Shown here piece by piece: positions 42,101 through 57,100 of a stretch of 64,000 nt of DNA; positions within the stretch are counted from its first letter, which is position 1, and every line of letters begins with the position of its first letter. This stretch comes from Phoronis australis (lineage: Eukaryota > Phoronida > Phoronidae). The position numbers were made by a program, and so were the translations under genes. The DNA lies in the NCBI GenBank assembly GCA_002633005.1, contig NMRA01000142.1, forward strand, positions 192,272 through 256,271, in the 5' to 3' direction. The notes below the pieces were generated by a model. The model ran no database searches, was not told where the DNA came from, and saw only the letters and a list, made by a program, of their open reading frames with translations.

Positions 42101-45100
42101 AGTTTGTGTCAAACAATTTGTCCTGATGGTCAGGGACTGGAGTTTAGGGGATTTGAGTGGCCATGGACTTTTTTCCACCATTTTGCTATAATTGTCAACT
42201 TGCGTGATGACAAACCTGGCATAAGTTGGATATGCACAAGTCAGATTTTCACTCAACTCAGACAAAGTGCCACCGCATACTTATTCGAGTTCCTAAAACT
42301 CCACCCTTCATATATTAAATCAGATTTCGTATTCCTCAAATTAAATCTCTCAATCTGGTTTGATGCGACATACGCAAGTTTTTACTGTACATGAAAACGA
42401 TTCACAAAATAAATTCAGAAAGGACAAATGTCTCACGATTTCCCAAGTGATTTCATTATAAGACACTTCAGTGATGTCCCCAAATCAACAAATTTGGTCC
42501 AGGTTAAGAACATAAGACTCAAATACATGCTGGGACATTATTGCCAGCCACAAACACTAGATGTAACCATATTCAGTTCGAGTAAACATAAAAATTCATA
42601 GACACTCTTAATAAATTTCAAGTGCTTAGTGCCTCCCTTGCGCTCTAATGGTGGGCCATGATCAGCCTCCATGTTCCTGGTGGTAAATGACAACAATAAC
42701 TACTAGACAATATACTATTTTCTTAACTTAAGTTACGAAAAGTTGTTAACTAATCTTGCAATGAGCACAGATACCTGATTCAAAGACCTTATTAACGCTC
42801 AATAATTAATACCTCTTTGAGTGAAAATAGCACTTGAAACCTTGACGACTTCCATCGCTCTTTCTCTTTTGGTTTACATGAACCTGTAGGAATTGAAGCA
42901 TTCAACTAATGAAACAGTCATCAATACTTAAAACTACACTTTAAAAAAGGATTTTGACTATGAACTGTAAATTAACATTGACTTCACACGAACAAAAATA
43001 GTTGTTTGTAGAGCTTCGCCAGTCCTCAAAACTTTGATTCAAATCCAACAATTCCTTAAAAAATGTGACGTCGCAAGCAACAGTGCTGGTTGCGGCTTTT
43101 GAAAAAGATCACAGATCTTGAGCACAGAGAATATAATAACAGAATTGGCAGTCCATGCACTGCACTACAGCCTATGGTCTGATGAATAGTGACAGTCAAA
43201 ACTTGAGCGCGTACCGCTAAGAGGCATAGTCACGTTGGCTTCGTCGCGCTGTGCTGCCTTTTTCAGTCTGTTCTGTGACTGTACAACGTCAGAGCAACAG
43301 ATGTGAAGAGTGTCCAGCACTGCAGATGGGTGCACCTTACTCAGGCTGGGGGTTAACGCTTCAACATACCTGATGAAGCAATGTTTCACGTCAATAAAAT
43401 ACAATTTTCACAACACGAACTGACAGTCATGCTTGACGAGATCAACAAGAACTACAGCTTGAAGAGATGGAACGCAACTTATTTTTAAAGGTGATGTAAG
43501 ACTTTATCAGGAAGTCTGTGTATTCAGTCAAATATCTACAAATTAAAAGCATGAATTTAATTCAGTAAAAGCCTATTGTGAATGCAAAAGCCTATTGTGA
43601 ATGCAAAAGCCTATTGTGAATGCAAAAGCCTATTGTGAATGCAGGAAGAAAGTAGAATTTGTTTTTGAGTTTAATTATAGCAAACTGCAATTAATTGGGT
43701 CACATGACCATTTGCCAATTTGACTTACTTTAAAAGGGAAGTCTTTATCAAGTACTTCACAATTGAAAAATATTCATTTTACAATAATCTAAAATTCGAT
43801 ACTTTAGTAACAGTACTTTTATTTCGAGGCAGTTTATTTCTTCTGAGTTGTAAATGACCCCCAGCACAAGTGTGCACATGCATAAGTATGTATGCGGGTA
43901 TGAATGTTTTCTGGTCTTTTCATTTTCAGAAGTTTGTAAAAAGTATTATTTTGATAAAAAGTCAACAATAAGCAAGAGTGATAAAAGTGTTCATGACAAT
44001 GACTATCGTCACAGTCTTGTGTAATTGCTTAGTACCTTGTTGCTGACTCAATAGAAAGAGGTGATACAAGGATATCCACTGATCCAGTCAGCTTGATGAC
44101 TGCAGTTGTCTTGGACGTCTTGTCTTCAACTTTAAATGCAGTGTCAGAATCTGAAGAAGTGATCGCAAAATTTGCGTAAAGTTAGCCTTAAAGCCATCAA
44201 ATGAATGTAAAATCTCAATTGAACAGAAGAGTGAAAATGGATTCAAAAGCGAATGAAACAACTTCCACAAATTTTAAAATCACCACATATGTAAACAATG
44301 ACATGTGCGCTGATTTTAAAGTTCGTACTCGTATTTTGACCAAAAACAAATGTGACCAAGCTCTAGCAATTCACATGCCTGAGTAAACAAATGTCATAAA
44401 CCTGAGAGCAAAAGGTATTTTGAAGGTATTTTGCTGAATCAAGAGGATAGCATAGTGAATTAAACATAAGAAAAACCTTGGGATGTTGAGTTGTTGTCCA
44501 GGTTGCTTGTGTTCTCATTAGCTGCAGCCGAATCTACTTTATCTTTCATCGACGTCTTATGTGCCATGAGTTTGGTGCTGAATCCCTGTCGCGTTGTTAC
44601 AAACTGCGGAACGTACGAAGTTAACAACGTTTTTGGCCACTGTGGCGTTTCGTCATCCATGAATAGGAATGGAGCAGGTGGTGGTTTTAACCAGTTGTCG
44701 CACTTGACGTGAGACAAATGATTCAAATAACATGACATCAGGAGAGGAGACTTAGTGATTGGCTGATTGAACTGGCCATGGAGGTCGATCATGGCGATTT
44801 GATCGAGGTCAGAGTTCGCAGAGCAGAATGATGCGTTTGAGTTGGCCGTGGAAGTAGAGCTATCCGAGTCCGTGTCCGGTGCAGCAGGAATGACTGTAGG
44901 TGGCGTCTTACCGATCGGCGATTCCTCGTTCAAGTACTGAGAATCAACAAGAGCCTGTGTAGGTGTTTTGTTGCCATCACCATCGAAAACCCCATCTTGC
45001 AAGCTTATGAATGAACCGTGGTCCGACTCACTCATTTCCTCATCAGCCGAGTAGTACATTTCGCTTCCTGTGAGAGAGTTGACAGAACTGAGGTGACGGA

Positions 45101-48100
45101 ACGACCTCTGGGACTCTGGTGATGCTACGACAGAATGGCGATGCAGGGCAGGACTTTGTGGCAGGGAGGATTTAGACCCAGACTGAGATGACAGCTGTCT
45201 GGAGATTTGATGCTTGACTGTGGAAATGGGTTCGGAACCTGTCTCAGTAGACGGCTGATCACTGGAATAAGCGCCGTCGCTCAGTGAGCGACTGTGGCGA
45301 TTGCTAGAGCATGGATCCACAGGTGTTTCCCTTTGCGGGTGACTCATCTGGTCACCAGACTCTGGGCTCGACTGTGAACTAGCATAACGGTCAGTGTCAT
45401 AAGCATCAGGCATGGAATCATTGGGCATGAACTCATCATTGTCACTGACAACAACATTCGCAGGAGGATGGCTCATTTCAGAGAGTGGCCTTGCCTTTAA
45501 TGTACTTTCTGACCCAAATTGGTTAAAAAGACCGAATTCTTCCCCAGCAACCTCAGATGCATTTTTGGCCTCTGCCAGTGTCAAGTCTGAAATATGAAAA
45601 TCGTCTTTCTCAGGAATTGCAATCACCACATCATCTCTCATGGTGAGATCCTCCGTTACTGTAGATTTTGTCTCGTTGGCACCAGATGTTGTCGACCATT
45701 GCCTGTTTTGAAACTTGGCTGTGTGAACACTTATGTGATCACATATCATCCTATTTGGATGCAGCAAACTTTGGCCATAGCCAAGGTCTGTCCCTTGGGG
45801 ATTGAGCTGCGGGACAGCCCTGACCCGAGATACGGGCAGGTTGAAGAAATTGATCCCGTTGGCATTGGTCCCAAAGAATGTACAGCCTCCCAGACAACCA
45901 CATTTGTCAGCCACGCCTGAAACAAAAAAGGGGATGTCAATAGAATTTTCAGGGAGATGTTATGTTTTCGTCGTTAATAACTAATTAAAGTTATTTCATA
46001 AAATTGTTTGAAGTCATGATAACAGAAAATTTATTCAGAAAAATTGAGACAACCTGAAATCACAGTACAGCCAACCAACATTAAGGAATGAACTGAATTA
46101 TGGACAGTGAATTTCAATACATAAACTCAGAATGTTGCTAGGTAGTTAACAACAAAGACTATCCTGTCAACTAACAGACAGTGCATACTCACCTGAATTA
46201 ATTAACAAAACATCCATCGGCCACAAGAACCAAAGCCGTCTAGTCAAGTTGTCATGTTTTTTCAAAAACAATTCCTGAATCTCTTGATACTCAGGAGTGG
46301 GCAGGGCAATAGCAGCATCCACATTCAGGGGCCCTAAAGACAACCCTCCTGCCTCTACCCATGGATTGGATGTCTCAGAATTGGTTGATATGCTACTCTG
46401 AATGAATTGGCGTAGCATGATCTTATCAATCAATGCCGTGACACCTGCTTTGTTGTCGTTGCCATGGAGATTACACGTTGCCAAGTGAACTGGCTTGACC
46501 TGAAAGCATCAGATTTAGCAAGATCTTAACATAAATCAAAAAATTACACAGGGCTTACAAAGGATTACCATTGGAAACCATAAGATTAAAATTCACACAG
46601 TTAATTTGCAATATTCCATCAGTAAATTTTGCTGTCGTGCGAAGTTACAATCTTCTTGAACAGTATTAGTCCGGGAACAAAATTTATAGTCACCAACTAA
46701 CAAAGCATGGTTTAAACTCAGAAGACAGGTGTTTTAGGTAAAAACAAAATGAAATTGAAATTAAATTTCGAACTATGACACGCAATGCCACCCACCAGAA
46801 GATTTAACGCACTTCCTTCTTCGACCACGTATACATCAACGAGATCCACAGACACCCTAGTCAGTCTGTATTTTATTTCCTCAGTGGTCGGACACGGAAA
46901 TGGATAAACAGCTAGATCGATGCAGTCTGCCTGCGGTCGGCCATGTTGGCAAAATTTATACGGAAGAGGATGTTGTAGTTCGTTCTCTGTGTCCTCTACT
47001 TGGAACACAAAGGTGCGCAATGCTTCAACGATTTGCTGGAGCTGAGGTGCTGTCAGTCGGCCAGTGATGTCACCTATAGTGGCCTCGATCAGCCAGGCGT
47101 ACTCCAGTGTGTCCTTGTCCAGGGGAATACCCACATTTGAGAACATGGCATGGCCACGAACTTGTAGGGAGCTGAGCGCCAAATGACCGTTTATGGAATC
47201 TGACCTCTAGAAGATTAAAAAGGGATGGGGAATACATGGACTGAACGTCAACACGTAAGAAAATCAAGGCCAAGAGAGAGCCCATGAAATCTAACTTCAG
47301 GAAGTTCAGAATGTTATAAATTGACTAAAGGAATGGTGAATGTTTGAAAACAAAAGACAACCATAGCCATAAAACTTAATAAACGAATGTCAAATCTGTT
47401 CTCTCTGAAATGGAAGCGCATGAAGATAAGGAAAAGGGCATTATGATGGAACTACCGTGAATTTCCGGAAATAGGCCCATGGGCAGATATTCAGAAAACG
47501 ACCTTTCAAAAACATCAAATGAAACTGAATATACACCGTCCCGTAGGAATTTTCAGGAAGAGGAGGGTGCATTTTTGGAAACTGTGTCAATCACTTTGTT
47601 TTGCAGTTTTAAAGTTAATTATTCATTTAAGATTGTTTTCAAATTACATATGTTACCAACAAAGTCACCTGTTAAATGACAGTCATTTGAGTGAAATCGC
47701 AATATCTAAATACAATATCTTGCCATAATAAACAAAATTTAACACCAAAACATATACTTTACATACTTAAGAACAATTTATCAGATTTTCAAAATATGCA
47801 AACAGTTTCCTAAAATACAACCATATGCGTAGTTTTTGGTGGGTCTATTTTCGGAAATTCGTAGTAGTTGTGAGTTGGTGGAAGTAAGCATCCAACAGTA
47901 TCAAATATCACCACTAAAGGGTAGGCTGAATTCAAGAACAACGACCTTATGTTAAAAGCTTGTCTCCTCTTTGAAGATAATATCAAACATTACAACAAAT
48001 TATTTCAAAGTAATAACAATAAGAACGCAGTACATATGAAACCAGCAAGTCAAAAAAATTGATCGTACTACTGACCCAGTCAGTAACAAGATAATTATCA

Positions 48101-51100
48101 GTAAAATATTTTAATATACCTGCACATTATCCTTCGCCACGACAATGATTGGCGCCACCAGAACTTGCAACTTTGTTTCTCTATACTTTTTGTCCAGTTC
48201 GAAACCAATCTGGTCGACAAATATACTGGGACAAGGAGGATCATTTGGACTGCAATGCTACAAAATAGACGGCAATGGTTCAAGAAAAAAAAGACCACGT
48301 CTCAACACAGCTGAAATATCCACAACGATAATGACAAGCAGAATTAATAGCTTTCATTTTGACCTTTCACCCACACACATGTCAAACAATTGCCAAACTT
48401 GATCGCACAAAGCTCCCAATACACACACGTTCCTCGAAAACACCAGTTAGAAGAAAAGAAGCATAATTTTAGCCACAACTACCAGAATTGGTTGGATAAA
48501 ATATGCAAAGTCATGATTACATAACACTTAAACGGTGTGATTTGAAATCGTGCATTACTTTGTTTTTTCGAGATAATTTAATAGCTTTCTAGAGCTATGG
48601 AGACTGAGGACTAAGTATAACATCGAATTCAAACTGCATACCTTGAAGATATTGTTCCTTATTAAGACCCCAAGCAACCTTACTGAAGGAGCGTGTTCTG
48701 AGAAGTGCTGCTGATTTAAATCACTACACATTGACAACTGATTAGATTTTTACTGTTAATTACCCGAATAAGATGCCCTTGAATATCACGAAGAGAAATG
48801 GACAGGGTCAATGCCATTGGTCGATATTTCCTCGGATCAAATGGACCATCTTCTAAAACACTTTCTGGTATTAGAGTTTTGTTCAGGAATGACTTCTCGA
48901 GTGATGAAGGCGAACTTTCAACGTCTATAAACTTTTGATCTTCACCAAAGTAGTTTTCCTGTAAAGAATTTCAGAAAATTTGATTTAAACGCTGGTCATA
49001 GAATCACAGCACACGTGGCATGCATAGAACAAGACAGCTGTGTTAAACCAACTGACAACTCCCTGGCAAGGTCAATTATAAAATGCTGGTAAACTAATTA
49101 TGAAAATAGGTAACAGTTTTTTAAACACATTCGAAACAACACTGAAAATAAATTCAATGTCACAAAGCTAGAATCAATTAAACATTTCCAACTCCTGAAA
49201 AGATTTCCAAAAAATCAGTAGCACTGAAAAAATACCTTGAGATGAAGGAAATTCCTCAGCAGGGTGCCATAAACACAGACTGTGGTTGGACCTACATTGA
49301 GTACAACCTCAAACAGATCAGGGTCGAGACTTGTTGGATCAAAGCTTTCAGAACGGACGCTGCTAAGACGCCTCGTTGGTTTCAGGGGCAGGAGAGGTAC
49401 AAGAAGACGATCTTCCAGCTCGGGCGTGGTCATACTGAAGTCCTCCTCCCCCAGTTCCTGCAGGTTGGGTGTGGGGTGGTAGGTGTAGATGAGATTCAGG
49501 GCCACAATAGGGCTGGAGATGCAATCAATCCAACCCAAACTGTAACAAGTAGCGGACCATAGTACAAGTAGTTGGGTGGCAACAGGGACACAAAAGTGAT
49601 TACATCACACCCCTAGCAACTGCTCCAAAGTGGAGACGAACCATATGGCAGTGGCCCATTCCCTTGCACTAAACACTTTTGTTCAAAACACCAAAATTCA
49701 ACAAAATTAATTATTATAAAATCTGAAGCTCATGCCACAGGAACTGTGAACCGTGCAGACTAGCTTACGAAGCACATAGTTATGTGCTAAAACAGAGTAT
49801 AAATGGTGATTTTTCAGTTACAAATTTCCACCTAATGTAATTTCCTCCAGAGAAGTGGTAAAGGTTGGAACCAATTTGGTGAAATCTCCTAGACTACCCG
49901 AGCATGGTGGCGTCACACTTTCCGTCCATATGGGGTTAACAAAAAGGCGTTCCTGTCCAGGTCACAACAAGAGGTATAGAACAGTACTTAGAGGGGTGAA
50001 TGTACGACCATAATTTTATAATCTAAATTGGACCTCAAAAGTTTGAAAACAGGAATAGGAAAATGGAGTATTGAGGGTACCGTAAAAACACACTCACAGC
50101 TATACTCAAAGGAGACACGAAAATTGGAAGAACTCTAACACAAGCGACAACAGGGAAGACATTTAATTTGCAGTTCTCAAAAAATAGTCATAATTGTCTG
50201 CTTGGTAAAAATCACTATGTTCTGGATCAAATTTTCATCAGTCTAGTTTCTTTTCACCATAACTTCACAAAACAAGGACCAACTATGAGAAGATCGTATC
50301 ATTGATGCCATCAACTGCATTACGTACACAGGAATTTTCTGCACTTGATTTCATCTACTTACCTCTTCTTTGTTACTCTCCTGAATTGGTGGTCTCGATC
50401 ACTACCATAGGGTCCTTCTTGCACTTGGCCATTTCTGTCAATTATCTTCATGTTTTCCGACAGTGCCAATATCATCTGAGACGTTGTGTTGGTCTCAGGG
50501 AGATGTATGCGCACATCCACATTCTCCGCCTAGTGAAACAAACAGAAAAATTGTGTGTCTCCTGTACATCATTTCCCTAATGCGGACATGTTTCTACAGT
50601 CAGTGTAAAAAAATCGGGAAGAGTTAGTTTGTACAAACCTTAGAGTCAAATTACTTAAATCTACACCATTTTTTTCTATTGGCAACTTATGAAAGGTGTG
50701 GCAAGGCAAAATCTCCTAAACGAAAACCGTACAAAAAATATAAAATAAAAGCAAAAAATATTCAAGAAGAACTATTGTGTAGTACAAAGAGTGATCACAC
50801 TGGATTGAAATATGAGCCGTACTTACCTTGATAAGGAGCGTCATAGCAACCATTGGTGGGAGGAAATCATCGTAGGGAAGGGTCAACGAAACTTCAAGAA
50901 TTTCTCCACCAGCAGCAATATGGGCTATCAAGGACAAAACGTGAATCTGTACCATCTCATACAATCACCTATCATCAGTACATTTAATATGTAATTTCTT
51001 ACTGTGTTCTCAGTGTCCATGTTAATTGTTTTTCATCCAAGTTACGTTAAACTTGAGGAAAATATCTCGATATGCAATGTTCAAGACAACCAACAACTCG

Positions 51101-54100
51101 TACTAAGTAATCGGCTACTGACACTTTTCTCGTTCAATATCCGATCCATGGTGATAACAATGGGCCACTCACTGTTCACTTGGTGGTGCCAATAAATAAA
51201 GGTCGCTCTGTTTGACGTGTGAGCAGATTGAGAGCAGAAAGCAATTCACCAGCATGTAGGTCTTTGGATGATAAAGGATTCACGCGTTTTACATGTCAAT
51301 TTGAATTTAAGCATTTCCATGGGAGGGTCCATTGCTTCGCTTGCAATACCTTGAGAATTTTAAGTATTCGACTCTATTTACTTTTTTTTTAGGAAAATCA
51401 TTTTTTTAGATTATGACATGCAGTGCTATAATATATAAGGACAATAAAAATGTGCCTGCATTTTAGCTGACATGAATTCACATCAGGATTTAGTCGGTAA
51501 ACCAACACTTAAACAGGGTTGGAAGTCCGCGCAGTGAAAGTGTAGAATCAAATGCCACACACACATCACACTCGAAATGAACATCGAATATTAACCTGCA
51601 CACGTCGAAACTTAGATTGTATGAACACATTTATCTTCAGAATTAATTTCGAATATAACTTTACAGAAATCAAGCACTTCGAAAGAACTTATACACTCGA
51701 AGATTCGACTTTTTACTATTTGCTTATCACTCAGTCTGCAATTTGCATTTTTGTGAACTTGTGAACTGAAGCAGTCACTTGCCCGACAGGCTGGCATTCG
51801 AGTCACTCACTGAATGATGTAATTAGGTCAAAAACTAAAGGTTACACGATTTGATTCATTGTTGTTAGAGAAAGGTAAAAAGAGGCAAAATATAACCGGT
51901 AAGACTGTTTACGGTTTTCTAAACGTGTCAAGGGATTTTGATTTGGTTTACTTAGTACTTACACACTGAACAAGAATTTTCCTACGGTGATTCTTTTGAT
52001 TTATATCTATTTCACCAAGGGGTGAAAAGCCCTCCGGTGAACCTGCAGCTCTGTTTAAGGATTATGACAAATGAACAACAGTCTAATATCAGGGTGATCA
52101 ACATCCACAGCATTGTTCATGGAAATTTTCTTTTTATCATTCATCGTTGCTCATTTCTTAAAATGTTTTTGGCTGCATGAATTAAGTCAAAATAATGATA
52201 AAAAGAGCCTAAAAAGAGGAAACTGGAAATCGAAATGAAAGAAAATCAAACCAAAAAAGAGGAAATCCTCTTAAAAGAGAGAAATTCCAAGCCCTGGTGA
52301 AAAAATAATCAACCAAAATCGTGTATGGTAACCCATTTCGTATTAACATTTAACAAGTTGTTACTATGGATTTCATCCTCTTAAAATGAGGCTCTAAGAC
52401 TCCGCCCCTATATGAATACACTACCATTCTCCTGATTGGTTGAGGTGCAGTCTATCCAGTTGTACTCATTGGTGAGGGTGACCAGTTCAAACTCTTGCAG
52501 TGTAATGTTTAAACGCCAAGTGTAAGGTACGAAGCTGTAGATATCTGGCACCGACTTACTCGACCAGTCTTCTATCATGTCTAATAGAAAGCAACAAGAT
52601 TAAATGCCAACGAAACAACTATACACTTCTATTTCTACTAGGCCTACATTAAAATTAAGTTTGACCTCTCGTAACCAGCTGTATATTACATGCCCCAAAG
52701 TATTTTAAATGTAAAGGGGAATCATTTTTTGGATTAAAAAGAAAATATTTCAGCAACAATACTGTTGTTGAAATATTTGTACAACTTATAAAATATTGCA
52801 CTCTGGCAATTACTCTAGAGCAGACAGAAAGCACACTTAATCAGCCAAACATAATCTAATCATTACCAATAGAAAAGCAGCATCTACAACATATTTAATA
52901 CATATTTTACAACTTAATATTCAGACATTTATATGAGTGCAGACATTAAAAAAATCGCCATGGCGAGTCAGTGAAATAATCATCTTCCTTCATCAGTGTA
53001 CAATTGTTGTTCAGTAGGAGTCAGTGAAATAATCATCTTCCTTCATCAGTGTACAATTGTTGTTCAGTAGGAGTCAGGACAATAATCAATACTCATTGCA
53101 TTAGTACTACGTGTTAACGTTAGAATCTCCAGCTTATTGGCATGGCTCACACTGTAGGAAAACTTTGTGCTGAAATATAAACTGCAAGGTAGCCTTGCAG
53201 CCTTTCAGGTCAACCTGCCAATCTTGTAGACTATTCCATTCTCGTGGGTAGTGAATATTCAGGTCAAACTGCAAAGAAACGTTAAATATCATCACAAACG
53301 AATATCAATTTACTGACCAAAATCAACCAAGCAAACAACCTTTTCTAAATTCATTGAACAAAAGTTAGGTTACGGTTAAGTTCCAAGACATAAATCTGCA
53401 CAATTTGACTTAAAACAATTAAATTGAAATGCAAATTAAAATTGAGAAGCAAAAGCACCCATTATATTGAATGGAATTCAACCGTAACTAACAGACTGTA
53501 GATGCTTGACATTTTTACGAAAAAATGTATGTTGGAAGACAATTACCTTGCTCTACATTGAGGGAATAATTCAAAATCAAAAGATCAACTCCAATTTTCA
53601 ACTAAGGGAGTATGATAGACTAAATACTATATACTAGGCACACATTAAGGCGAATTCCATTTGCTGAAAGCCTTTACCACAGCATATTAGTCCTTCTACA
53701 TTCCATGATGTACAATTTTAACTGGTGAGCAACTTATCATATTTTAATCATACACAGGATTCAATAATTGACGAAAGAACTTAGTTTTTGTGTGAATCAA
53801 TGTTATTAGCATTTAATAATTAATTCTTATTTGGAGGAGTGATTGAAATTTATTTATGGTACTAACATTTTTTTTGAAGCACAATTTTACATCAGAAGCC
53901 TCTACCATTCCCTAGTTTTGATCTGAACAGACATTGAAACAAGTTGCACTTCAAAACAAACAAACAAAAATTCTCAGGATGAAAATCTAAACACACCTCC
54001 AAAGTCTCTGAGTGAAGAAACTCCCTGAATTGCATACTGGTAGTACCGTCAAAATGTAGCAACTGTCCGTAGACATGGGTGGTATAGCCTTCCTGTTGAA

Positions 54101-57100
54101 CCACATACGGTATGATGGCTTCTACATAGGAGGCCGGGCCACAGTTCAAATGGATAGCCTGAGTCTCCTGAAGCGAGATTATTGATGAAAATGAGGTAAA
54201 TGGTTAGCAGTGAATAATTCCACTGTAACATGCATCATTCTACAGTGTGTCAAATTGATTCTAATTTTTAATTTTTAATTGACAGACTCTAGCCTTTCTG
54301 TAGCATATAGGTTATAACATTTTATCTATTAGAGAAAAATTTCATAAAACATGCGGAATGTATAATCTAAAAATTTTTTGAAATGCAACATGACTAACTA
54401 GGCACTTAGATAAATTATCGACAGTTGTCTAATGCATATTATGAGGAAAATTCATACATAGACATTCGGCCAGGGAGCAAAATTAAATATACTTACTGAA
54501 TTCATTGTAAACAATATGTCTATAGAAGCGTCGGCCAATATATTCATTCTAAAATCAAAGCTGCGGAACTGCCTCTTTTGCCCAGGTTCTGGTACCTTAG
54601 ACACTTCCATGGTCTGATAGTCGGCAGGGTAAAAGAACTTGTACAACTGTTCCCTGCAAAGAACGAAACATTATAATTAAGGCAACGATAATTGTGATAG
54701 TATAAAAACAATGGAAATAAAAGCAGTAATACCGGAATTTTCTGTAGATAAGCCCATCTGATGAAAAGCCCATGAGCTTTTATTCGATGTTACAATTTCG
54801 GGTGTCTAGTGTCCAGATAGTGGGACGCTTATTTGCAAAATGTCCTCTTAAAAGGCCACTCAGCATTGACTTTTAGCCACAAATTCAGTATTGTAGAACA
54901 TTTGTCACTTCATAAAATGAATAAAGTGTTAGCGAACTATGCATTTATTAACTTAAAATCAAAAAATACAGTTTTATGCAAAAAATGCTGATATTTTCAT
55001 ATCAGCCGAGGCTATGACTTTCCATTTACATGTCCCCCTTCCGAATCAACATCCGGGCGTTTATTTGGTGTTACTGAAACGCCTGAAAATTTTCTTGTTC
55101 CAAATACATGCCCACGGGCTTATCCACGGAAAATCCCGGTAATAACTATAACACTCATAATTACTAAGAATCTTAAATTGCAATCCACACATAAATGTGT
55201 TATGACCACTTAACCTTGAAGTGACCTTGAGCTATCAGTTGTGCATAAAAAATGTCACCAAGTACAAGTTTTTACAAAAATTTCACACAGAACTGGTCAA
55301 GTAACCTCACTTGCCCACTCAAGTTGTAAGCAAACCAATCAGAATCCAGCAAATGGTGCTGAGGTCTCAGCTGGAAAAAGTATAACATACACAGCAGAGA
55401 GGTCAAGGATGCAATTTTCCGTCTTGGTTGTAAAAAAATATCAGTAGAGTTTCTTCTCAATTCTGCCATCCCTTCATCGATGAGATAAGTGCTGACTTAA
55501 ACAAAGAAGATGTAACAAAGAATTCTAAGAGCTGTAATGCAATTGTCTCACTTCAAATGGGTGTTCTCAGTACACTCTTATGTATGTTGTAAATATCTAC
55601 CAGCAGGCATGTTAGAAGCCTTTGACAATGAAGGAAGTCACTGTAATTAATGATAAAAATTCTTCAATTTGAAACAAAAAATTGCTAAAATCAGCATTTT
55701 CTAATTTTCAAAGACGACATATTCGCTGCAAATGCTCAAAATTTCACTAAATGCTCCCTGGTGACATCTGTGCTATACACAACATGCTGACAACAAAGCA
55801 ATTTCTTAAGTGTTACTCTGCTGAGAAATCGGACAAAACTAAATTCTACTAGTCCACAATATTGTGTCCCAAACCGGAGAATTTTTACAGAACTATACCT
55901 TTGCCTATCAGCCCATGGTCCATAACTAATATTTGTCTCCTTGCCATACTTCACGTCGGTACTATGGCCACACTTAATGTCCATGCCCCAACAAGGATAC
56001 GTCTGCCTGACGACCACGTCACCGCTGGCCATCTGCAGTACCTGAGGTTCGTACGGTACTTTGCCCGGCTCATCGAAGTAGTAGATAATATCCACATAGT
56101 TCGACTGCAGGACAACGAACCCTTCCCCCATGTAACGAGGAGGTCTACAAAAGGTAATGACAATTACGACTATCTTCAAACAAAGGCATGCCATACTGCG
56201 GACCAAAAAACCTAAGTTTAACACCAGTTAGCAAAAATAACACTTTTGGCAATGAAACATGAGAAAATATTTGTTACAAGGGGCATAGAACATCTGTCGC
56301 ATATTTTTTTGTTTCTGTATAACGTTTTTTTATTTATTGCCCATGGAAATTTCTTGTTTCAAAAGGCCGGTGGCCTACAAAATAAACATATGGATAATGA
56401 AGCTTCCCTGCCTTGAAACAGCTTCAGAAAGTGTTTCTAAAGATAACGAATACGCGTATGATACTTTACTACTTGAATTTACCTGCAAGGCAAACAGATT
56501 ACTTGAGAAATTACTTACTCGTCCTTTGGTCCAGTGTATCGAGGGCTGGGGACCAACATAACGCGTACATTTTCAGCTTCACATTTAGTGACATGCATGA
56601 ATGTATCGAACGGCGTTGACGCAGGCTTCGTGGTGTATAAAAAATGACCATCGTCGAATCCGATTGACAACGTTGAAGGCACGAGATGATTTCCGAATAC
56701 AAACTTCCCCTAAAAGATGCAAGGAAATGTGTAATGATAGAAAATGTAGGATGGGGAAATGTTATAAACTTTCCGTGAAAAATATTTGGTTTTCGTCAGT
56801 GCTCGCTTGTGTCATTGTTGAAGCTATGCACCGCAACTTAAAAACTTATAAAGAAAAATGCACACCTGCATCACTTTTATAGAAGATATCAGGGGAATTT
56901 TTTTGAAACCAACAAAGTGTCAACTAAAAATGCACCGCATCTTTAAATGAACCGCAGACAAGATAAAATGCTTTTTAGACCTTAGGATACACACTAATGC
57001 CTTGAAGACAAGCATCTCTTCCATAACACATGACTTAAACACTTTTTGACAGGGATACTGACACAAGAGGGAATGTGAAGGTGAACTGAAAGGACACCTA

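Noticed and set aside
41929-42138. Inverted pair 'aactccagtcc' / 'ggactggagtt' as a MITE
   Set aside because: The arms match over only about a dozen bases and the flanks do not pair convincingly, so the element is not supported.
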